64,000 nt of DNA, from assembly GCA_947259495.1 (NCBI GenBank), contig CAMYLV010000008.1, positions 1-64,000 of the forward strand, written 5' to 3'. Below the pieces are notes generated by a model. That model had not been told where the DNA came from. It made no database searches and saw nothing but the letters and a program-made list of their open reading frames with translations. Source of the stretch: an uncultured Desulfobacterales bacterium. GTDB taxonomy: Bacteria > Desulfobacterota > Desulfobacteria > Desulfobacterales > JAHEIW01. The position numbers and the translations under genes were made by a program. Below, piece after piece: positions 8,612 to 18,959 of the stretch. Within the stretch, counting starts at the first letter, position 1, and each line of letters begins with the position of its first letter.

Positions 8612-9607
8612 TCAACGGCTGATTCCGATAGCCCGGCGTACACGCCCAAGCACCGGTTCGGCTATCGTCCGGGCTTTGTCGGCACCCTGGTCCAATATCC
8701 GATCCAGTTGATTTTTATCGGCCAGCAACTGCTCATAGATGTCCCGCCGGCCGCCAAAGTGTTCATTGAGCAATTCAAACAAATCCTGCTTGATCTCACT
8801 GTAGGCCAATCCGCCGGTGAGATACGCCTTGCGCCGGGACGCAATGGCGTCCTCAGAGGCGAAGTATTTGTAGATATTAAATACATTGCATTCATCCGGA
8901 TTTTTCGGGTCATCCGGGCGTTTGGAGTCTGTAACAATGCGCATCACCTGTTTGTGCAGGGATTTGGCATCGGCAAAAATGGGAATGGTGTTATGGTAAT
9001 TTTTACTCATTTTGCGACCATCGATACCCGGAATGGTCATCACCATTTCCTGGATAAGCGGTTCCGGAAGCGTCAGCACTTTGCCGCAGCTGCTATTCAC
9101 GGCAGCTGCAATATCCCGGGCTATCTCCACGTGCTGGCGTTGATCTTGCCCAACAGGCACCCGGTGGGCACCGTACAGCAAAATATCAGCGGCCATTAAA
9201 ACCGGATAATTAAACAAACCCGCATTGATATCGGCATCCGACTGTTTTCCGGCGCTAAGATTGGCATCAACAGCCGCTTTATAAGCGTGCGCCCGGTTGA
9301 GCAACCCTTTGGCGGTAAAGCAGTTTAAAATCCAGGTAAATTCATAAATCTGCGGGATATCGGACTGCCGGAAAAAAATGACCCTCCCGGGATCCAGTCC
9401 CAACGCCAGCAGGGTGGCGGCAACATCATACACATATTGATTTAAGGTTTCTTTTTCCTTAAGCGTCGTCAGGGCATGATAGTCGGCCACAAAATAAAGG
9501 GTTTGAAATTTTTCAATCAGATCAAACGCAGGTTTGATCATCCCCAGATAATTGCCGATATGCAATGTGCCGGTTGGCTTTATTCCACTTAAAACAATTT
9601 GTTTCAC
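8612..9607 (-). CDS. trpS: Tryptophan--tRNA ligase
   Basis: Class Ic aminoacyl-tRNA synthetase charging tRNA-Trp. The ATP-binding HIGH-type motif is 'GTLHIGNYLG' near residues 10-19, and the KMSKS-type loop is 'GRKMSKNYHN' (Asn in place of the last Ser). 'ADYHALTT' and 'GLFNYPVLMAADILLY' are typical TrpS segments. The GTG at 9607 was chosen because AAGGAGAGG lies eight bases upstream and it gives 331 residues, the normal bacterial length; an ATG at 9700 would add about 30 residues without a ribosome site. It is transcribed toward acnA. Confidence 0.93.
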   Translation of the reverse strand: MKQIVLSGIKPTGTLHIGNYLGMIKPAFDLIEKFQTLYFVADYHALTTLKEKETLNQYVYDVAATLLALGLDPGRVIFFRQSDIPQIYEFTWILNCFTAKGLLNRAHAYKAAVDANLSAGKQSDADINAGLFNYPVLMAADILLYGAHRVPVGQDQRQHVEIARDIAAAVNSSCGKVLTLPEPLIQEMVMTIPGIDGRKMSKNYHNTIPIFADAKSLHKQVMRIVTDSKRPDDPKNPDECNVFNIYKYFASEDAIASRRKAYLTGGLAYSEIKQDLFELLNEHFGGRRDIYEQLLADKNQLDRILDQGADKARTIAEPVLGRVRRAIGISR

Positions 9608-9887
9608 CGGTTCGCCTCTCCTTGACAATTGAGCTATATACCGCCCCAAGACAATTAAATTAAGACTGAAAGATCTAATGACAAGGTTACCGGAGTTCAC
9701 AAAACAAGTGCCTAAAATGAGCTAAAATGCCTGAAGTTAAGGCATTTTGTCCTTTAAAAGATAGAGCGAAGCGACACCACAAATTAGGCACTTCCAACTT
9801 TAGTAAACTTAAGGCACGTTTTTAGGAAAAGAAAATGGGGTAGAGGGAAATATATTGATAGTAAGCGCCATGGCTAAAATATTCTCA

Positions 9888-12800
9888 TCACTCCTTGGGC
9901 CGCTCCATTTTAATGGCAAACATCAACAGGGCCGGAATGACAAACACGGTGAAGATCGTCGAAATGGCCAAACCGCCTAAAACCACGCTACCCAGTCCTC
10001 TGTAAAACTCCGATCCCGGGCCGGGCACCAGTACAAGCGGCAGCATACCAAAAACAGAGGTGGCCGCGCTCATGTAAATGGGTCTCAAGCGGGTGCGCGT
10101 GGATGCCAACACGGCTTCCCGATATGGCATACCGTTGAGTCGGACGTTGTTTAAGGCCTGATGAACAATCAGAATAGCATTGTTGACTACCACGCCGACA
10201 AGAATGATAAATCCCAGCATGGTGAGAATATCAAAGGGCTGGGGAGCAATAAACCAGTTAACCAGTTTGAGCCCCAATAGTCCCCCGACGGCGGCCAATG
10301 GCAGGGTGAACATAATAATCAGCGGATAAATGAAATTGCCGAACAAAGCGGCCATGAGCAAATAGGCGATGAGGGCCGCCAGTACAAAATCCAACTGCAA
10401 GGTTTGACGGGTTTCGGTAAGCTTATCAGCCACACCGCTCTGTCTCACATCGGCTCCCTGCAACATGTTCTGCCCTGCCATCGGCTCGATGACCCGGGTG
10501 GTGATGGTTTCCATGGCTTCCTGCAACGGGATGGAAAACGGCGGGGTAACCTGAAGGGTTATGGTTCGCTGGCGTTCGAGGTGACGGATTTGAGTGATTC
10601 CGGCCGTGCGCTCCAGCTTTGAAAGAGAAGAAATCGGAACGATCCGCCCGCCGGGGATAGCGATCATGGAATGATACAGCTTCTCCGGGGAGTTAATGTC
10701 GGCTTCGGAGGCTTTTAAAATCAGATCGATTTTTTTCTGGCCTTCCTGTTTAAAATCCCCGATGTCTCTGCCGTCCATAAGGACGTCTAACGCAATTCCA
10801 AACTCCCGGGCGTTCATATTAACCGCTTTGAGACGATCCCGCAACGGTACCAGGCGCGCTTCCGGAAACAGCAACTCCAGCGACGGCACCGGCCGTATCT
10901 GAGATTGGGGGATTTCTTGCATAATGGCGCCATACATGGCGCCGGCCACCTGGACGATACGGTTTAAATCATCGCCGCTGATATTGACCTCGATGGTCCG
11001 GCCGCGACCCAGAGAGGTCTGGAACACACCGGCTTGAGTGCTCACACCGAACATCCCGGGAATCGAAAAAATCGTGCGCCTGAACAGCGGCAGCATTTCG
11101 CCGGCCCGCTGTTCATGTGTGCTGGTGGCGCCAAAGAGCATGATCTGCTCGGCACCCACATAAAACATGTTCTCAATGCCGGGAAACCCATTGTGATCTT
11201 TGCCGATATAAGGTGCATTGACGCGATAGATATGCTCTCCGACGGCCATGCGTTCGGCAAATGAAAGTCCCGGGGGCGGAATCAACAGACTAATTACCAG
11301 ATTGCGGTTACCCTGCGGCAAATACTCCGCCTTGGGGAGTAACATCCAGGTGCCTAAAATCGAAACTGTACTGAAAATCAGAACGGTGGCGGTCTGCGTC
11401 ATCCAATTTCGGGTGACCATTTTCACCAAAGCCATAATACCGTCGACGATGCGGGTCCCCATATTACTGCCGACTTGTATGCGCGTCTGACACGAGTCTT
11501 TACTTCCGGCTAATTCGAATAGTTGCCTTGAGAACATCGGGATCACCGAAACAGAAACAAACAGGCTCAAGGCAACGGCAAAGGTGACCGCAATGGCTAT
11601 ATCCCGGAACAGCTGCCCGGCCTCTTGCTCCATAAAAATGACCGGCAAAAAAACGGCAATGGTGGTCAGGGTGGACGCCAGAATGGCACCCCAGACTTCA
11701 CGCGCACCGTCATATGACGCTTGAAAAGCGGATTTTCCCATGTCGCAATGGCGGTCAATGTTTTCAAGCACAACAATGGCACTGTCAATCAGCATACCGA
11801 CGGCGAATGCAATCCCTGCCAGGCTGACCACATTCAAATTGCGACCCATCAAATTCATAAAAATAAATGTACCGATAATGCTGATCGGTATGGCGGTCGC
11901 CACCACAAGCGTTGAGATAAGACTCCTTAAGAACACCAACAATACAATAATGGCGAGGGTGCCACCGATGAGGATATTTTGGCGGACCAGGTTAATGGCG
12001 CCTCGAATGTAGGGTCGTTGATCATATACCCACTCGAGCTTGACTTTTTCAGAGGCCAGTCTTTCGGTGTTCAAACGCTTGACAACAACTTCCAGGCGGT
12101 CGGAAAGCTCAAGGATGTTGGCGTCCGGTTCCGGTTTGACACCGATGGCAATCCCTTCTTTGCCCAGATGCAGCATGGCCGTGGTCAATTTTTCATAGCC
12201 GAATTCAACCTTTGCCAGATCCGAAACCCGGATGCGCTGCTGGCCGGTTGATCGGATAACGATGCTTTCGATATCTGCGGGCGATCTAAATTCACCGATG
12301 GCCCGAATGCGATAATCCCGTCTGCCGACGCCCATGATACCGGCGGAAACATTCATATTTTCAGCTCTGAGGATTTCGATCAACTCGGCTATGGTCAGCC
12401 CGAAAGCCGCTAATTTTTCCGGCTTAACGATGATATGCATTTCATTTTCGATGCCACCGCCGATGAAAAGATCCGCAACACCGGTGGTTCTTTCTATAAA
12501 TTGCCGGATGTTATTTTCAAAATAGGTTCGATACTGGTAGGGCGACCGCTGGTTATCATCGGTGGTTTTTAGAACCATCCAGATCACCGGCGAGGTGGCG
12601 GCACCGGTAGCGGTGATAATGGGTTTATCGACATTTTCCGGATATGAGGGGACTTCGTTGAGCTTGTTTGAAACCCGCAGCAGGGCGTCATCCGGATCGG
12701 TGCCGAGGCTGAATCGCAAGGTAACGCTTCCACGGGAATCAAATGATGAACTTTCCATTTCCACAAGCCCGGGAATGCCTTTTAATACTTTTTCCTGTTC

Positions 12801-13010
12801 CTCGATAATTTCCCGCTCCACCTCGTAAGGGGTGGCGCCGGTCCAGGTTGTGGTGACGCTGATTTCCGGCTCGATGACGGTGGGACTTAACTGATAGGGC
12901 ATGCGTGCCAGTCCGATGATGCCGAACAGGATAATGAGAATGACACCCACTATGACGGTAACCGGATTTTCAATTGAAAATTTAACAGCGTTCATAGTCA
13001 TAATTCTCAT
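9888..13010 (-). CDS. RND-family efflux transporter permease (AcrB/HAE1 type)
   Basis: Inner-membrane proton-driven pump subunit of about 1040 residues, the standard RND size, with an N-terminal helix followed by a large periplasmic loop, five or six helices, a second loop and a helix bundle. 'GIAFAVGMLIDSAIVVLENI' marks the helix carrying the proton-relay Asp residues, and 'GVVVNNAILIVHQ' is its partner in the second half. The first periplasmic part ('ATPYEVEREI') is HAE1-like rather than metal-specific CusA-like; substrate unknown. The ATG at 13010 is used; a TTG at 13019 is possible. A perfect 6-bp hairpin (13012-13026) ends one base before this ATG. The membrane fusion protein gene lies 35 bases upstream. 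No outer-membrane TolC-type gene is adjacent. Confidence 0.9.
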   Translation of the reverse strand: MRIMTMNAVKFSIENPVTVIVGVILIILFGIIGLARMPYQLSPTVIEPEISVTTTWTGATPYEVEREIIEEQEKVLKGIPGLVEMESSSFDSRGSVTLRFSLGTDPDDALLRVSNKLNEVPSYPENVDKPIITATGAATSPVIWMVLKTTDDNQRSPYQYRTYFENNIRQFIERTTGVADLFIGGGIENEMHIIVKPEKLAAFGLTIAELIEILRAENMNVSAGIMGVGRRDYRIRAIGEFRSPADIESIVIRSTGQQRIRVSDLAKVEFGYEKLTTAMLHLGKEGIAIGVKPEPDANILELSDRLEVVVKRLNTERLASEKVKLEWVYDQRPYIRGAINLVRQNILIGGTLAIIVLLVFLRSLISTLVVATAIPISIIGTFIFMNLMGRNLNVVSLAGIAFAVGMLIDSAIVVLENIDRHCDMGKSAFQASYDGAREVWGAILASTLTTIAVFLPVIFMEQEAGQLFRDIAIAVTFAVALSLFVSVSVIPMFSRQLFELAGSKDSCQTRIQVGSNMGTRIVDGIMALVKMVTRNWMTQTATVLIFSTVSILGTWMLLPKAEYLPQGNRNLVISLLIPPPGLSFAERMAVGEHIYRVNAPYIGKDHNGFPGIENMFYVGAEQIMLFGATSTHEQRAGEMLPLFRRTIFSIPGMFGVSTQAGVFQTSLGRGRTIEVNISGDDLNRIVQVAGAMYGAIMQEIPQSQIRPVPSLELLFPEARLVPLRDRLKAVNMNAREFGIALDVLMDGRDIGDFKQEGQKKIDLILKASEADINSPEKLYHSMIAIPGGRIVPISSLSKLERTAGITQIRHLERQRTITLQVTPPFSIPLQEAMETITTRVIEPMAGQNMLQGADVRQSGVADKLTETRQTLQLDFVLAALIAYLLMAALFGNFIYPLIIMFTLPLAAVGGLLGLKLVNWFIAPQPFDILTMLGFIILVGVVVNNAILIVHQALNNVRLNGMPYREAVLASTRTRLRPIYMSAATSVFGMLPLVLVPGPGSEFYRGLGSVVLGGLAISTIFTVFVIPALLMFAIKMERPKE

Positions 13011-13011
13011 T

Positions 13012-13026
13012 GAGCGCAAAGCGCTC
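13012..13026 (-). promoter_or_regulatory. Hairpin between mfp and rnd genes
   Basis: GAGCGC-AAA-GCGCTC, a perfect 6-bp stem. It lies in the short gap between the fusion protein stop and the pump start, over the only GGAG-like ribosome site. It could modulate pump translation; this is inference. Confidence 0.35.
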
Positions 13027-13045
13027 CATGAGAAGCCAATGGTTA

Positions 13046-14131
13046 TCAGTTTTCATACAAAGTTAAAGAGACCATCTGCCCGTTACGCAATCGCTCGTTG
13101 CCTTTGACAACCACCTGCATGCCTTCTGCAAGATCCGCGCTTTGCACCCCGGCAATCTGTTCCTCATAGCCGATAACGTCAACCGGAATCATCCGGGCTT
13201 TAGAATCCTGAACCGCATAAACCACAGTTTGCCCATATACCGCAATGACGGCATCGCGGGGGACAACCAGTGTTTTGTGGGCCTTTCCGACCGGCAGCAC
13301 CACTCTGGCCGACATCCCCTCCATGAGTGCCAGCGTATTCGGCGTTCGAATTTTGACCGGAAACGTCCGGGTGGCAACATCTCCGCGGGGAATGACCGCC
13401 AGGACCGATCCTGAAATTTGATTGCCATTTATGGTCGCTTTGACCGGCATTCCGATTTTAACAAAGGGGATAAATTCTTCGGAAATGTCAGCCATAATAT
13501 CGACCACATCATCTTTGCCTAATATCGCCACCGTGGCGCCCTCCGCAATCCACTCACCCCGATCCACATGGCGCTTGATAACGATCCCGTCAAAAGGGGC
13601 GCGGATGACTTTCTTCTGCAGTTCGATTTTGATGCGCTCAACTTCGGCTTTTAGTGATTCAGCACGCTTTTCAATCCCCTTTACCCGGAAACGGTTTTCG
13701 TCATAGGATTGTTCGGAAATGGCTCTGGTTTTAAATAGTTTTTCGCTGCGCTTAAATTCGATGCGCGCAATTTCCAGCTCGGATAAAGCCTGCTCATAGG
13801 TGGCTGAAGTTGCCAGCAGCCGTTGTTCTAAAATATCCGCTCCCAGCTTGATGAGAACCTGGTTCTTTTTGATTCGCTGTCCCTCCTCAAAGCGCACCTC
13901 TTCAACCGGTCCGCTCAGCTCAGATGCGACGTCTGAAACTTCTTCATAAAAAACGGTCCCGATAAATTCAGCCTGAGGGGTAACATTGCCGGTTTTTACC
14001 GGTGCGACACTCACAACGGCCGGGGGCGGGCCTTTCGGTTTGTCCTGACCCCAGAGAGCCGAAGCAAAAAGGTTCATCAACAATCCGCTTAAAATCAAAA
14101 AGCGCAAAGATCGTTTTAATCTGCCGGACAT
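13046..14131 (-). CDS. RND efflux membrane fusion protein (HlyD/AcrA family)
   Basis: Periplasmic adaptor connecting the RND pump to an outer-membrane channel. It has an N-terminal signal-like hydrophobic stretch ('FLILSGLLMNLFASALW'), a lipoyl-like half ('VEEVRFEEGQRIKKNQVL'), a long coiled-coil hairpin (about 90-160), the second lipoyl half ('IRAPFDGIVIKRHVDRGEW'), then beta-barrel and membrane-proximal domains. The ATG at 14131 is preferred over one four codons earlier because GGAGG lies five bases upstream. It precedes the pump gene in the same operon. An OmpM or TolC partner must be encoded elsewhere. Confidence 0.88.
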   Translation of the reverse strand: MSGRLKRSLRFLILSGLLMNLFASALWGQDKPKGPPPAVVSVAPVKTGNVTPQAEFIGTVFYEEVSDVASELSGPVEEVRFEEGQRIKKNQVLIKLGADILEQRLLATSATYEQALSELEIARIEFKRSEKLFKTRAISEQSYDENRFRVKGIEKRAESLKAEVERIKIELQKKVIRAPFDGIVIKRHVDRGEWIAEGATVAILGKDDVVDIMADISEEFIPFVKIGMPVKATINGNQISGSVLAVIPRGDVATRTFPVKIRTPNTLALMEGMSARVVLPVGKAHKTLVVPRDAVIAVYGQTVVYAVQDSKARMIPVDVIGYEEQIAGVQSADLAEGMQVVVKGNERLRNGQMVSLTLYEN

Positions 14132-14458
14132 GCCAGCCTCCATTTACGTATGCCGAATGCTTGATTTTACCGGTATGCGTGCCATTAAAAATGGGTAAAA
14201 ATTCAATTAAATAGCCCGGTTGTTTATGGTCTAAAATAAGGACATTTGTAAATATGACAAGCAGATAGATTACCACGAAAAGATCTTCAAATGCAATATC
14301 AAGGCCTGCGAAGAAGGTGAGGCATTCAATCGGCGGGACGGATGTGGAATAAGCCCATTTATAAAAATTATACCTGAAATATTCATAGGATAGACTGTCA
14401 GTCTGCCCATCAAATAGGAATTGACAGGCATAGGGCTTTTCCATATGATCACTCGGTG

Positions 14459-14546
14459 TATATCTGAATTTTGCACGCGTCCTCCAGAGGCGGACAAGTC
14501 GGAGGCTTTCATATTCTCATTAATTTTCATGCAAGTTTCAGGGATA
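14459..14546. repeat. MITE-like element, degenerate copy A
   Basis: Shares with the copy at 39.1 kb the words CTGAATTTTGCACG, GGCTTTCATAT and TCTCATTAATTTT, in the same order, with the middle part shorter. Ends are imperfect inverted repeats (TATATCTGAATTTTGCA against TGCAAGTTTCAGGGATA). The rest of the ~440-base gap upstream of sucA holds nothing else I can name. Confidence 0.6.
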
Positions 14547-14569
14547 ACAGTAGCTGACCTGCATTATGA

Positions 14570-17341
14570 ATGAAAAAGGGTAAAATCATCATGGATTTCA
14601 CTGCCGCCTGGAATGCTGAATACATCGAGACGCAATACAAACGGTGGAAAGCGGATCCCACCAGCGTTTCCAAGGACTGGCGCTTTTTTTTTGAAGGGTT
14701 TGATCTGGCGGCTTCCGGCGCACCTGAAACCGGTGAGGGCTTTGACGAGGAACAACTGCTGCGGCAATCCCGGGTCGAGTCGCTTATTTATCGGTACCGT
14801 GATCTGGGGCACTTGCTGGCCTGTCTGGATCCTCTGGTGGCCTGCCCCACCGAACATCCCCTGTTGGATCTGCAAGCCTTTAACCTAACCCCGCAGGATC
14901 TGGATCGTGAATTTTTCACCCGCCGCTTTGCAACATCCGGGCATGCTCCCCTGCAAGAAATTATTCAGGCGCTAAAAGAAACCTACTGTCACTCCATTGG
15001 TGTGGAATTCATGCACCTGCAGGATCCTTCAGAGCGCCGCTGGCTGCTGGATCGCATGGAGCCGATCCGCAACCGGCCCCGCCTGGAGAAGGATACCAAA
15101 AAGCGCATACTGAACAGCCTTGTCAGGGCTGCTCTGTTTGAACAATTTTTGAATAAAAAATACATCGGCGTCACCCGTTTTTCCCTGGAAGGCGGAGAAG
15201 CCCTGATCGCAGCACTTGATTTTTTTATTCAGCATGTGGCCGCATCCGGCGCCAAAGAAATCATTCTCGGTATGGCGCACCGCGGACGGTTAAATGTTCA
15301 GGCCAACATCCTGCAACGGCCATACGAAGATATACTCAGCGAGTTTGAAAGCTGCTACAATCCCGAGGAACTCGTCGGTGCCGGTGATGTCAAATACCAC
15401 AACGGGTATCTGGCCGACCTTAAAACCGCCAATAATCAGCAGCTGCGCATCTTTTTAATGAACAATCCGAGTCATCTCGAAGCGGTTGACCCGGTAGTGG
15501 AGGGATTTGCCCGTGCCCGTCAGGATTTGCTCGGCGATAGCAGCGGAGCACAGGTCCTGCCGCTTTTACTCCACGGCGATGCTGCTTTTGCAGGACAGGG
15601 TATTGTAGCTGAAACCTTGAATATGTCGCAACTGGATGGCTATAAGACCGGCGGCACGATTCACATGATTATCAACAATCAGATCGGTTATACCACGCTT
15701 CCCGAAAATGCACGCTCCACCCGATACTCTACTGATATCGCTAAAATGCTGATGGTACCCATCTTTCACGTGCATGGCGAAAACCCCGAAGCCGTCTTAC
15801 ATGTCATGCAACTGGCCGCTGATTACCGTCGCGAGTACGGCAAGGATGTCGTCATCGATCTGGTCTGCTACCGCCGTTACGGGCATAATGAAGGCGATGA
15901 ACCCTATTTTACCCAGCCCGGAATGTATGACCGCATCCGCCAGCGGCCCTCGTTGCATCAACTTTATGCAGAACAATTGATTTCCGAAGGTATCGCCCGG
16001 CAGGATGATATCGACAAGCTGACTGCAGAAATCAACAACCAGCTGGATCAGGCTTATGCAACCGTTCACGGCAGTGAATGCCCGTTTCCCGAATCTCGCT
16101 TCTATGAAGAGTGGGAAGACATCAGCAGCGCTTATACCCAGGATCCGGTTCCCACAGGTGTCGATAATGACGCCCTGATTTCGCTCGCTAAAAAATTAAA
16201 TACGGTTCCGGGCCACTTCAGCCTGGCCCCGAAACTGCAGCGCCTGCTCAAAAAGCGCCTGGAATCGGTCGAACAGGGTGAAGGCATTGATTGGGCCAAT
16301 GCCGAAGCACTGGCGTTCGCATCTCTGCTGAAAGAAGGCCTCTCCGTGCGCCTGAGTGGCCAGGATAGCAGCCGCGGCACCTTCAGCCAGCGCCACAGCA
16401 CCTTGGTCGACATTCAGAATGAAACGCGCCACTTTCCTTTGAATTCGATCGATGCCGATCAGGCTCGATTTTATGTTTATGACAGCCTTTTGTCGGAAGC
16501 CGGCGTGCTCGGCTTTGAATATGGCTATTCCCTGGCCCGGCCCGACAGTCTGGTAATGTGGGAAGCGCAGTTTGGAGACTTCGTTAATAATGCCCAGTCC
16601 ATCATCGATCTGTTTATTGCCAGCGGGGAAACCAAATGGCAACGTCTCAGCGGTCTGGTGTTGTTGCTGCCCCACGGCTACGAGGGCATGGGGCCTGAAC
16701 ATTCCAGTGCACGGCTTGAGCGGTTTTTGCAGCTTTGCGCCGCCGACAACATCCAGGTGAGCAACCCGACCACACCGGCGCAATATTTTCATTTGTTGCG
16801 ACGCCAGGTTAAAGCGCGGTTTCGTAAGCCTCTTATTGTCATGACGCCCAAAAGCCTGTTGCGCCATCCGCTGGCGGTGTCAAAAATCGACGATCTGTCT
16901 GACGGCCACTTTCTGCCCGTTTTGGATGATCCCGGCGGCTCAAAACAGGCAACCACCGTTTTGGTATGCAGCGGAAAAATCTTTTATGAGCTGCTACAAA
17001 ACCGCAACAAATTGGACAAAAAAGATGTTGCCATTGTGCGGCTCGAACAGTTTTATCCGTTTCCGGAATCACAGCTAAAAAAGATTTTTCAAAAATATCG
17101 TCAGGCCAAGAAATGGTTCTGGATCCAGGAAGAGCCGCAGAACATGGGCGGATGGCAATTTGTGCAGCCGCGCATAAACGCCGCTTCCGGAAAATCATTC
17201 AGCTATATTGGCAGAAAAGCCTCTTCCAGCCCGGCGTCCGGCTTTCCCGGCCTTGCCAAATTAGAACAGCAGGCGATCGTTGCGCAGGCGTTAGGACCGC
17301 CTGCCATCCGTAAACTGAAAGGCAAAGCCGCCGCAGGGTAA
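14570..17341 (+). CDS. sucA: 2-oxoglutarate dehydrogenase E1 component
   Basis: Thiamin-diphosphate E1 subunit that decarboxylates 2-oxoglutarate and passes the succinyl group to E2. The 923 residues match the family length. Seen: the N-terminal E2-binding segment 'WNAEYIETQYKRWK', 'LGMAHRGRLNV' near 235, the ThDP/Mg motif region 'GDAAFAGQGIV' near 337, 'NNQIGYTT', 'YRRYGHNEGDEP', and the transketolase-like C-terminal half with 'LLPHGYEGMGPEHSSAR'. The start is either the ATG at 14570 or, more likely by the family N-terminus, the ATG at 14591. sucB and lpdA follow on the same strand, making the full complex. An NAD-linked dehydrogenase is less usual in strict anaerobes, which often use the ferredoxin enzyme. 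Confidence 0.93.
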   Translation: MKKGKIIMDFTAAWNAEYIETQYKRWKADPTSVSKDWRFFFEGFDLAASGAPETGEGFDEEQLLRQSRVESLIYRYRDLGHLLACLDPLVACPTEHPLLDLQAFNLTPQDLDREFFTRRFATSGHAPLQEIIQALKETYCHSIGVEFMHLQDPSERRWLLDRMEPIRNRPRLEKDTKKRILNSLVRAALFEQFLNKKYIGVTRFSLEGGEALIAALDFFIQHVAASGAKEIILGMAHRGRLNVQANILQRPYEDILSEFESCYNPEELVGAGDVKYHNGYLADLKTANNQQLRIFLMNNPSHLEAVDPVVEGFARARQDLLGDSSGAQVLPLLLHGDAAFAGQGIVAETLNMSQLDGYKTGGTIHMIINNQIGYTTLPENARSTRYSTDIAKMLMVPIFHVHGENPEAVLHVMQLAADYRREYGKDVVIDLVCYRRYGHNEGDEPYFTQPGMYDRIRQRPSLHQLYAEQLISEGIARQDDIDKLTAEINNQLDQAYATVHGSECPFPESRFYEEWEDISSAYTQDPVPTGVDNDALISLAKKLNTVPGHFSLAPKLQRLLKKRLESVEQGEGIDWANAEALAFASLLKEGLSVRLSGQDSSRGTFSQRHSTLVDIQNETRHFPLNSIDADQARFYVYDSLLSEAGVLGFEYGYSLARPDSLVMWEAQFGDFVNNAQSIIDLFIASGETKWQRLSGLVLLLPHGYEGMGPEHSSARLERFLQLCAADNIQVSNPTTPAQYFHLLRRQVKARFRKPLIVMTPKSLLRHPLAVSKIDDLSDGHFLPVLDDPGGSKQATTVLVCSGKIFYELLQNRNKLDKKDVAIVRLEQFYPFPESQLKKIFQKYRQAKKWFWIQEEPQNMGGWQFVQPRINAASGKSFSYIGRKASSSPASGFPGLAKLEQQAIVAQALGPPAIRKLKGKAAAG

Positions 17342-17409
17342 TTGCGGCCGGCTTGCTGCCGGCGTCAAATAAGTTTCCCTCCTTTGCCTTAAAGGCTACG
17401 GAGGACAGG

Positions 17410-17531
17410 CAGGTGTCAGTAAACAGATGACAGATGACAGAAAACAGAGGTCAGATAGCATGCCTCATCTTCACGCTTTTACTGTCTGTCTTCTGACATC
17501 TGTCCTCTGTAAACCGGACACTGAAACCTAA
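17410..17531. repeat. CAGATGACAG-type palindromic tract, copy 1
   Basis: Runs of ACAGATGACAG-like words on the left are mirrored by TCTGACATCTGTCCTCTGT on the right. It sits between sucA and sucB, just after a short hairpin GCCGGC-TTGCT-GCCGGC near 17346-17362. Confidence 0.65.
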
Positions 17532-17622
17532 AGTTCGTTCTATTAGCCAGAAGCAAGGAGCCATTAGCTGATTACGATGCAACTGGAGCGCATTGTTTGT
17601 TGTAAACGAATAAGGAGCCCTT

Positions 17623-18957
17623 ATGATAGTTGAGGTAAAGGTCCCCAGCGTGGGCGAATCCGTAACTGAGGCCTTGCTGGCCCAGTGGTTCAAAAACGAC
17701 GGCGATACGGTAAACAAAGACGAACCGCTATTTGTAATCGAAACCGACAAAGTTACGCTGGAGGTTGTCTCCGAGGCCGCGGGCGTGCTCGCCGTTAAGG
17801 TTCAGGAAGGCGAAACGGTTGCCATCGGCACTGTGGTCGGCACCATTGATACAGCGGCTGCGCCGAAACCCGCCGAACCGCCTCCGACACCTGAAGCACC
17901 TGAAATAAAAGAGACGCAACCGCCGGCCGCAACGCGCGAGGAACCGCAGGAGCCGGCCCCGGAAACGCCCCCACCACCGACCCCGGAACCGCCGCCGCCG
18001 CAACCCGAATCCGCTCCGGCGCGACCGTCGCTTGACCTGGATGACCTGGCGCCGTCTGTACGCCGGCTGATTGCTGAAAAAAACCTGGATCCGGCCCAAA
18101 TTACCGGTACCGGCCCAGCCGGTCGCATCACCAAAGGAGACGTTGTCCTGTTTCTGGAAGGATTGCGACCGCCGGTGCCGGCCTCAGGCGATGAACCGGT
18201 TCAAAAATCCGTCCAGGCTCCGCCGCAGCCGTCAGCCGCAACGCCAAAGGCCGGCGAAGAAGGAACTACGCGCAAGCCGATGAGCCCGATCCGGCAGCGC
18301 ATTGCCTCTCATTTGCTCGCTGCCAAGCAAAAAACGGCCATGCTGACCACCTTTAACGATATCGATATGACACGGGTGCTGGCGCTCCGTGCTCAGTACA
18401 AAGAAAGTTTTAAGGAAAAATATGGCATCTCGCTGGGCATGATGTCGTTTTTTATCAAAGCCTGTGTGGAGGCCCTCAAGGAATTTCCGGAAGTCAATGC
18501 CTATATCGATGATAAGGACATTCTCTACCATCATTATTATCATATCGGTGTTGCCATCGGCTCGGAGAAGGGATTGGTGGTTCCCGTCATCCGTCGTGCC
18601 GATCAGCTCAACTTCGCCGAACTGGAACAGGCCATCGTCGATTTTGTCAACAAAATCAAAGAAAATCGACTGGAACTGGCGGATTTAGAAGGCGGAACGT
18701 TTACCATCAGTAACGGTGGCGTTTTCGGTTCGCTGCTGAGCACACCGATATTAAATATGCCTCAGAGCGGCATTCTGGGGATGCACCGCATCGAAAAGCG
18801 GCCCGTGGTGATCGAGGACCAGATTGTTATTCGGCCCATGATGTATGTTGCCCTCAGTTACGATCACCGTATCATTGATGGTCGTGAAGCCGTCACCTTT
18901 CTCAAGCGCATCAAAGAATGTATCGAGAACCCGGAACGCATGATGATGGAGATTTAA
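17623..18957 (+). CDS. sucB: Dihydrolipoyllysine succinyltransferase E2
   Basis: Core E2 of the 2-oxoglutarate dehydrogenase complex; transfers succinyl from lipoyl-lysine to CoA. Domain order: one lipoyl domain (1-78, lipoylated K43 in '[10 protein letters not shown]'), a Pro/Glu-rich mobile linker (about 83-140), the E3-binding domain ('[12 protein letters not shown]', '[13 protein letters not shown]', about 143-182), a second linker, and the catalytic domain (about 215-444). The catalytic His/Asp motif '[12 protein letters not shown]' is at about 413-424. The ATG at 17623 has AAGGAG upstream. lpdA starts two bases after its stop, so the two are translationally linked. Confidence 0.94.
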   Translation: MIVEVKVPSVGESVTEALLAQWFKNDGDTVNKDEPLFVIETDKVTLEVVSEAAGVLAVKVQEGETVAIGTVVGTIDTAAAPKPAEPPPTPEAPEIKETQPPAATREEPQEPAPETPPPPTPEPPPPQPESAPARPSLDLDDLAPSVRRLIAEKNLDPAQITGTGPAGRITKGDVVLFLEGLRPPVPASGDEPVQKSVQAPPQPSAATPKAGEEGTTRKPMSPIRQRIASHLLAAKQKTAMLTTFNDIDMTRVLALRAQYKESFKEKYGISLGMMSFFIKACVEALKEFPEVNAYIDDKDILYHHYYHIGVAIGSEKGLVVPVIRRADQLNFAELEQAIVDFVNKIKENRLELADLEGGTFTISNGGVFGSLLSTPILNMPQSGILGMHRIEKRPVVIEDQIVIRPMMYVALSYDHRIIDGREAVTFLKRIKECIENPERMMMEI

Positions 18958-18959
18958 TT

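Noticed and set aside
13968-14444. Minus-strand frame of 158 residues before the RND adaptor
   Set aside because: It overlaps the adaptor gene in another frame and has no family resemblance.
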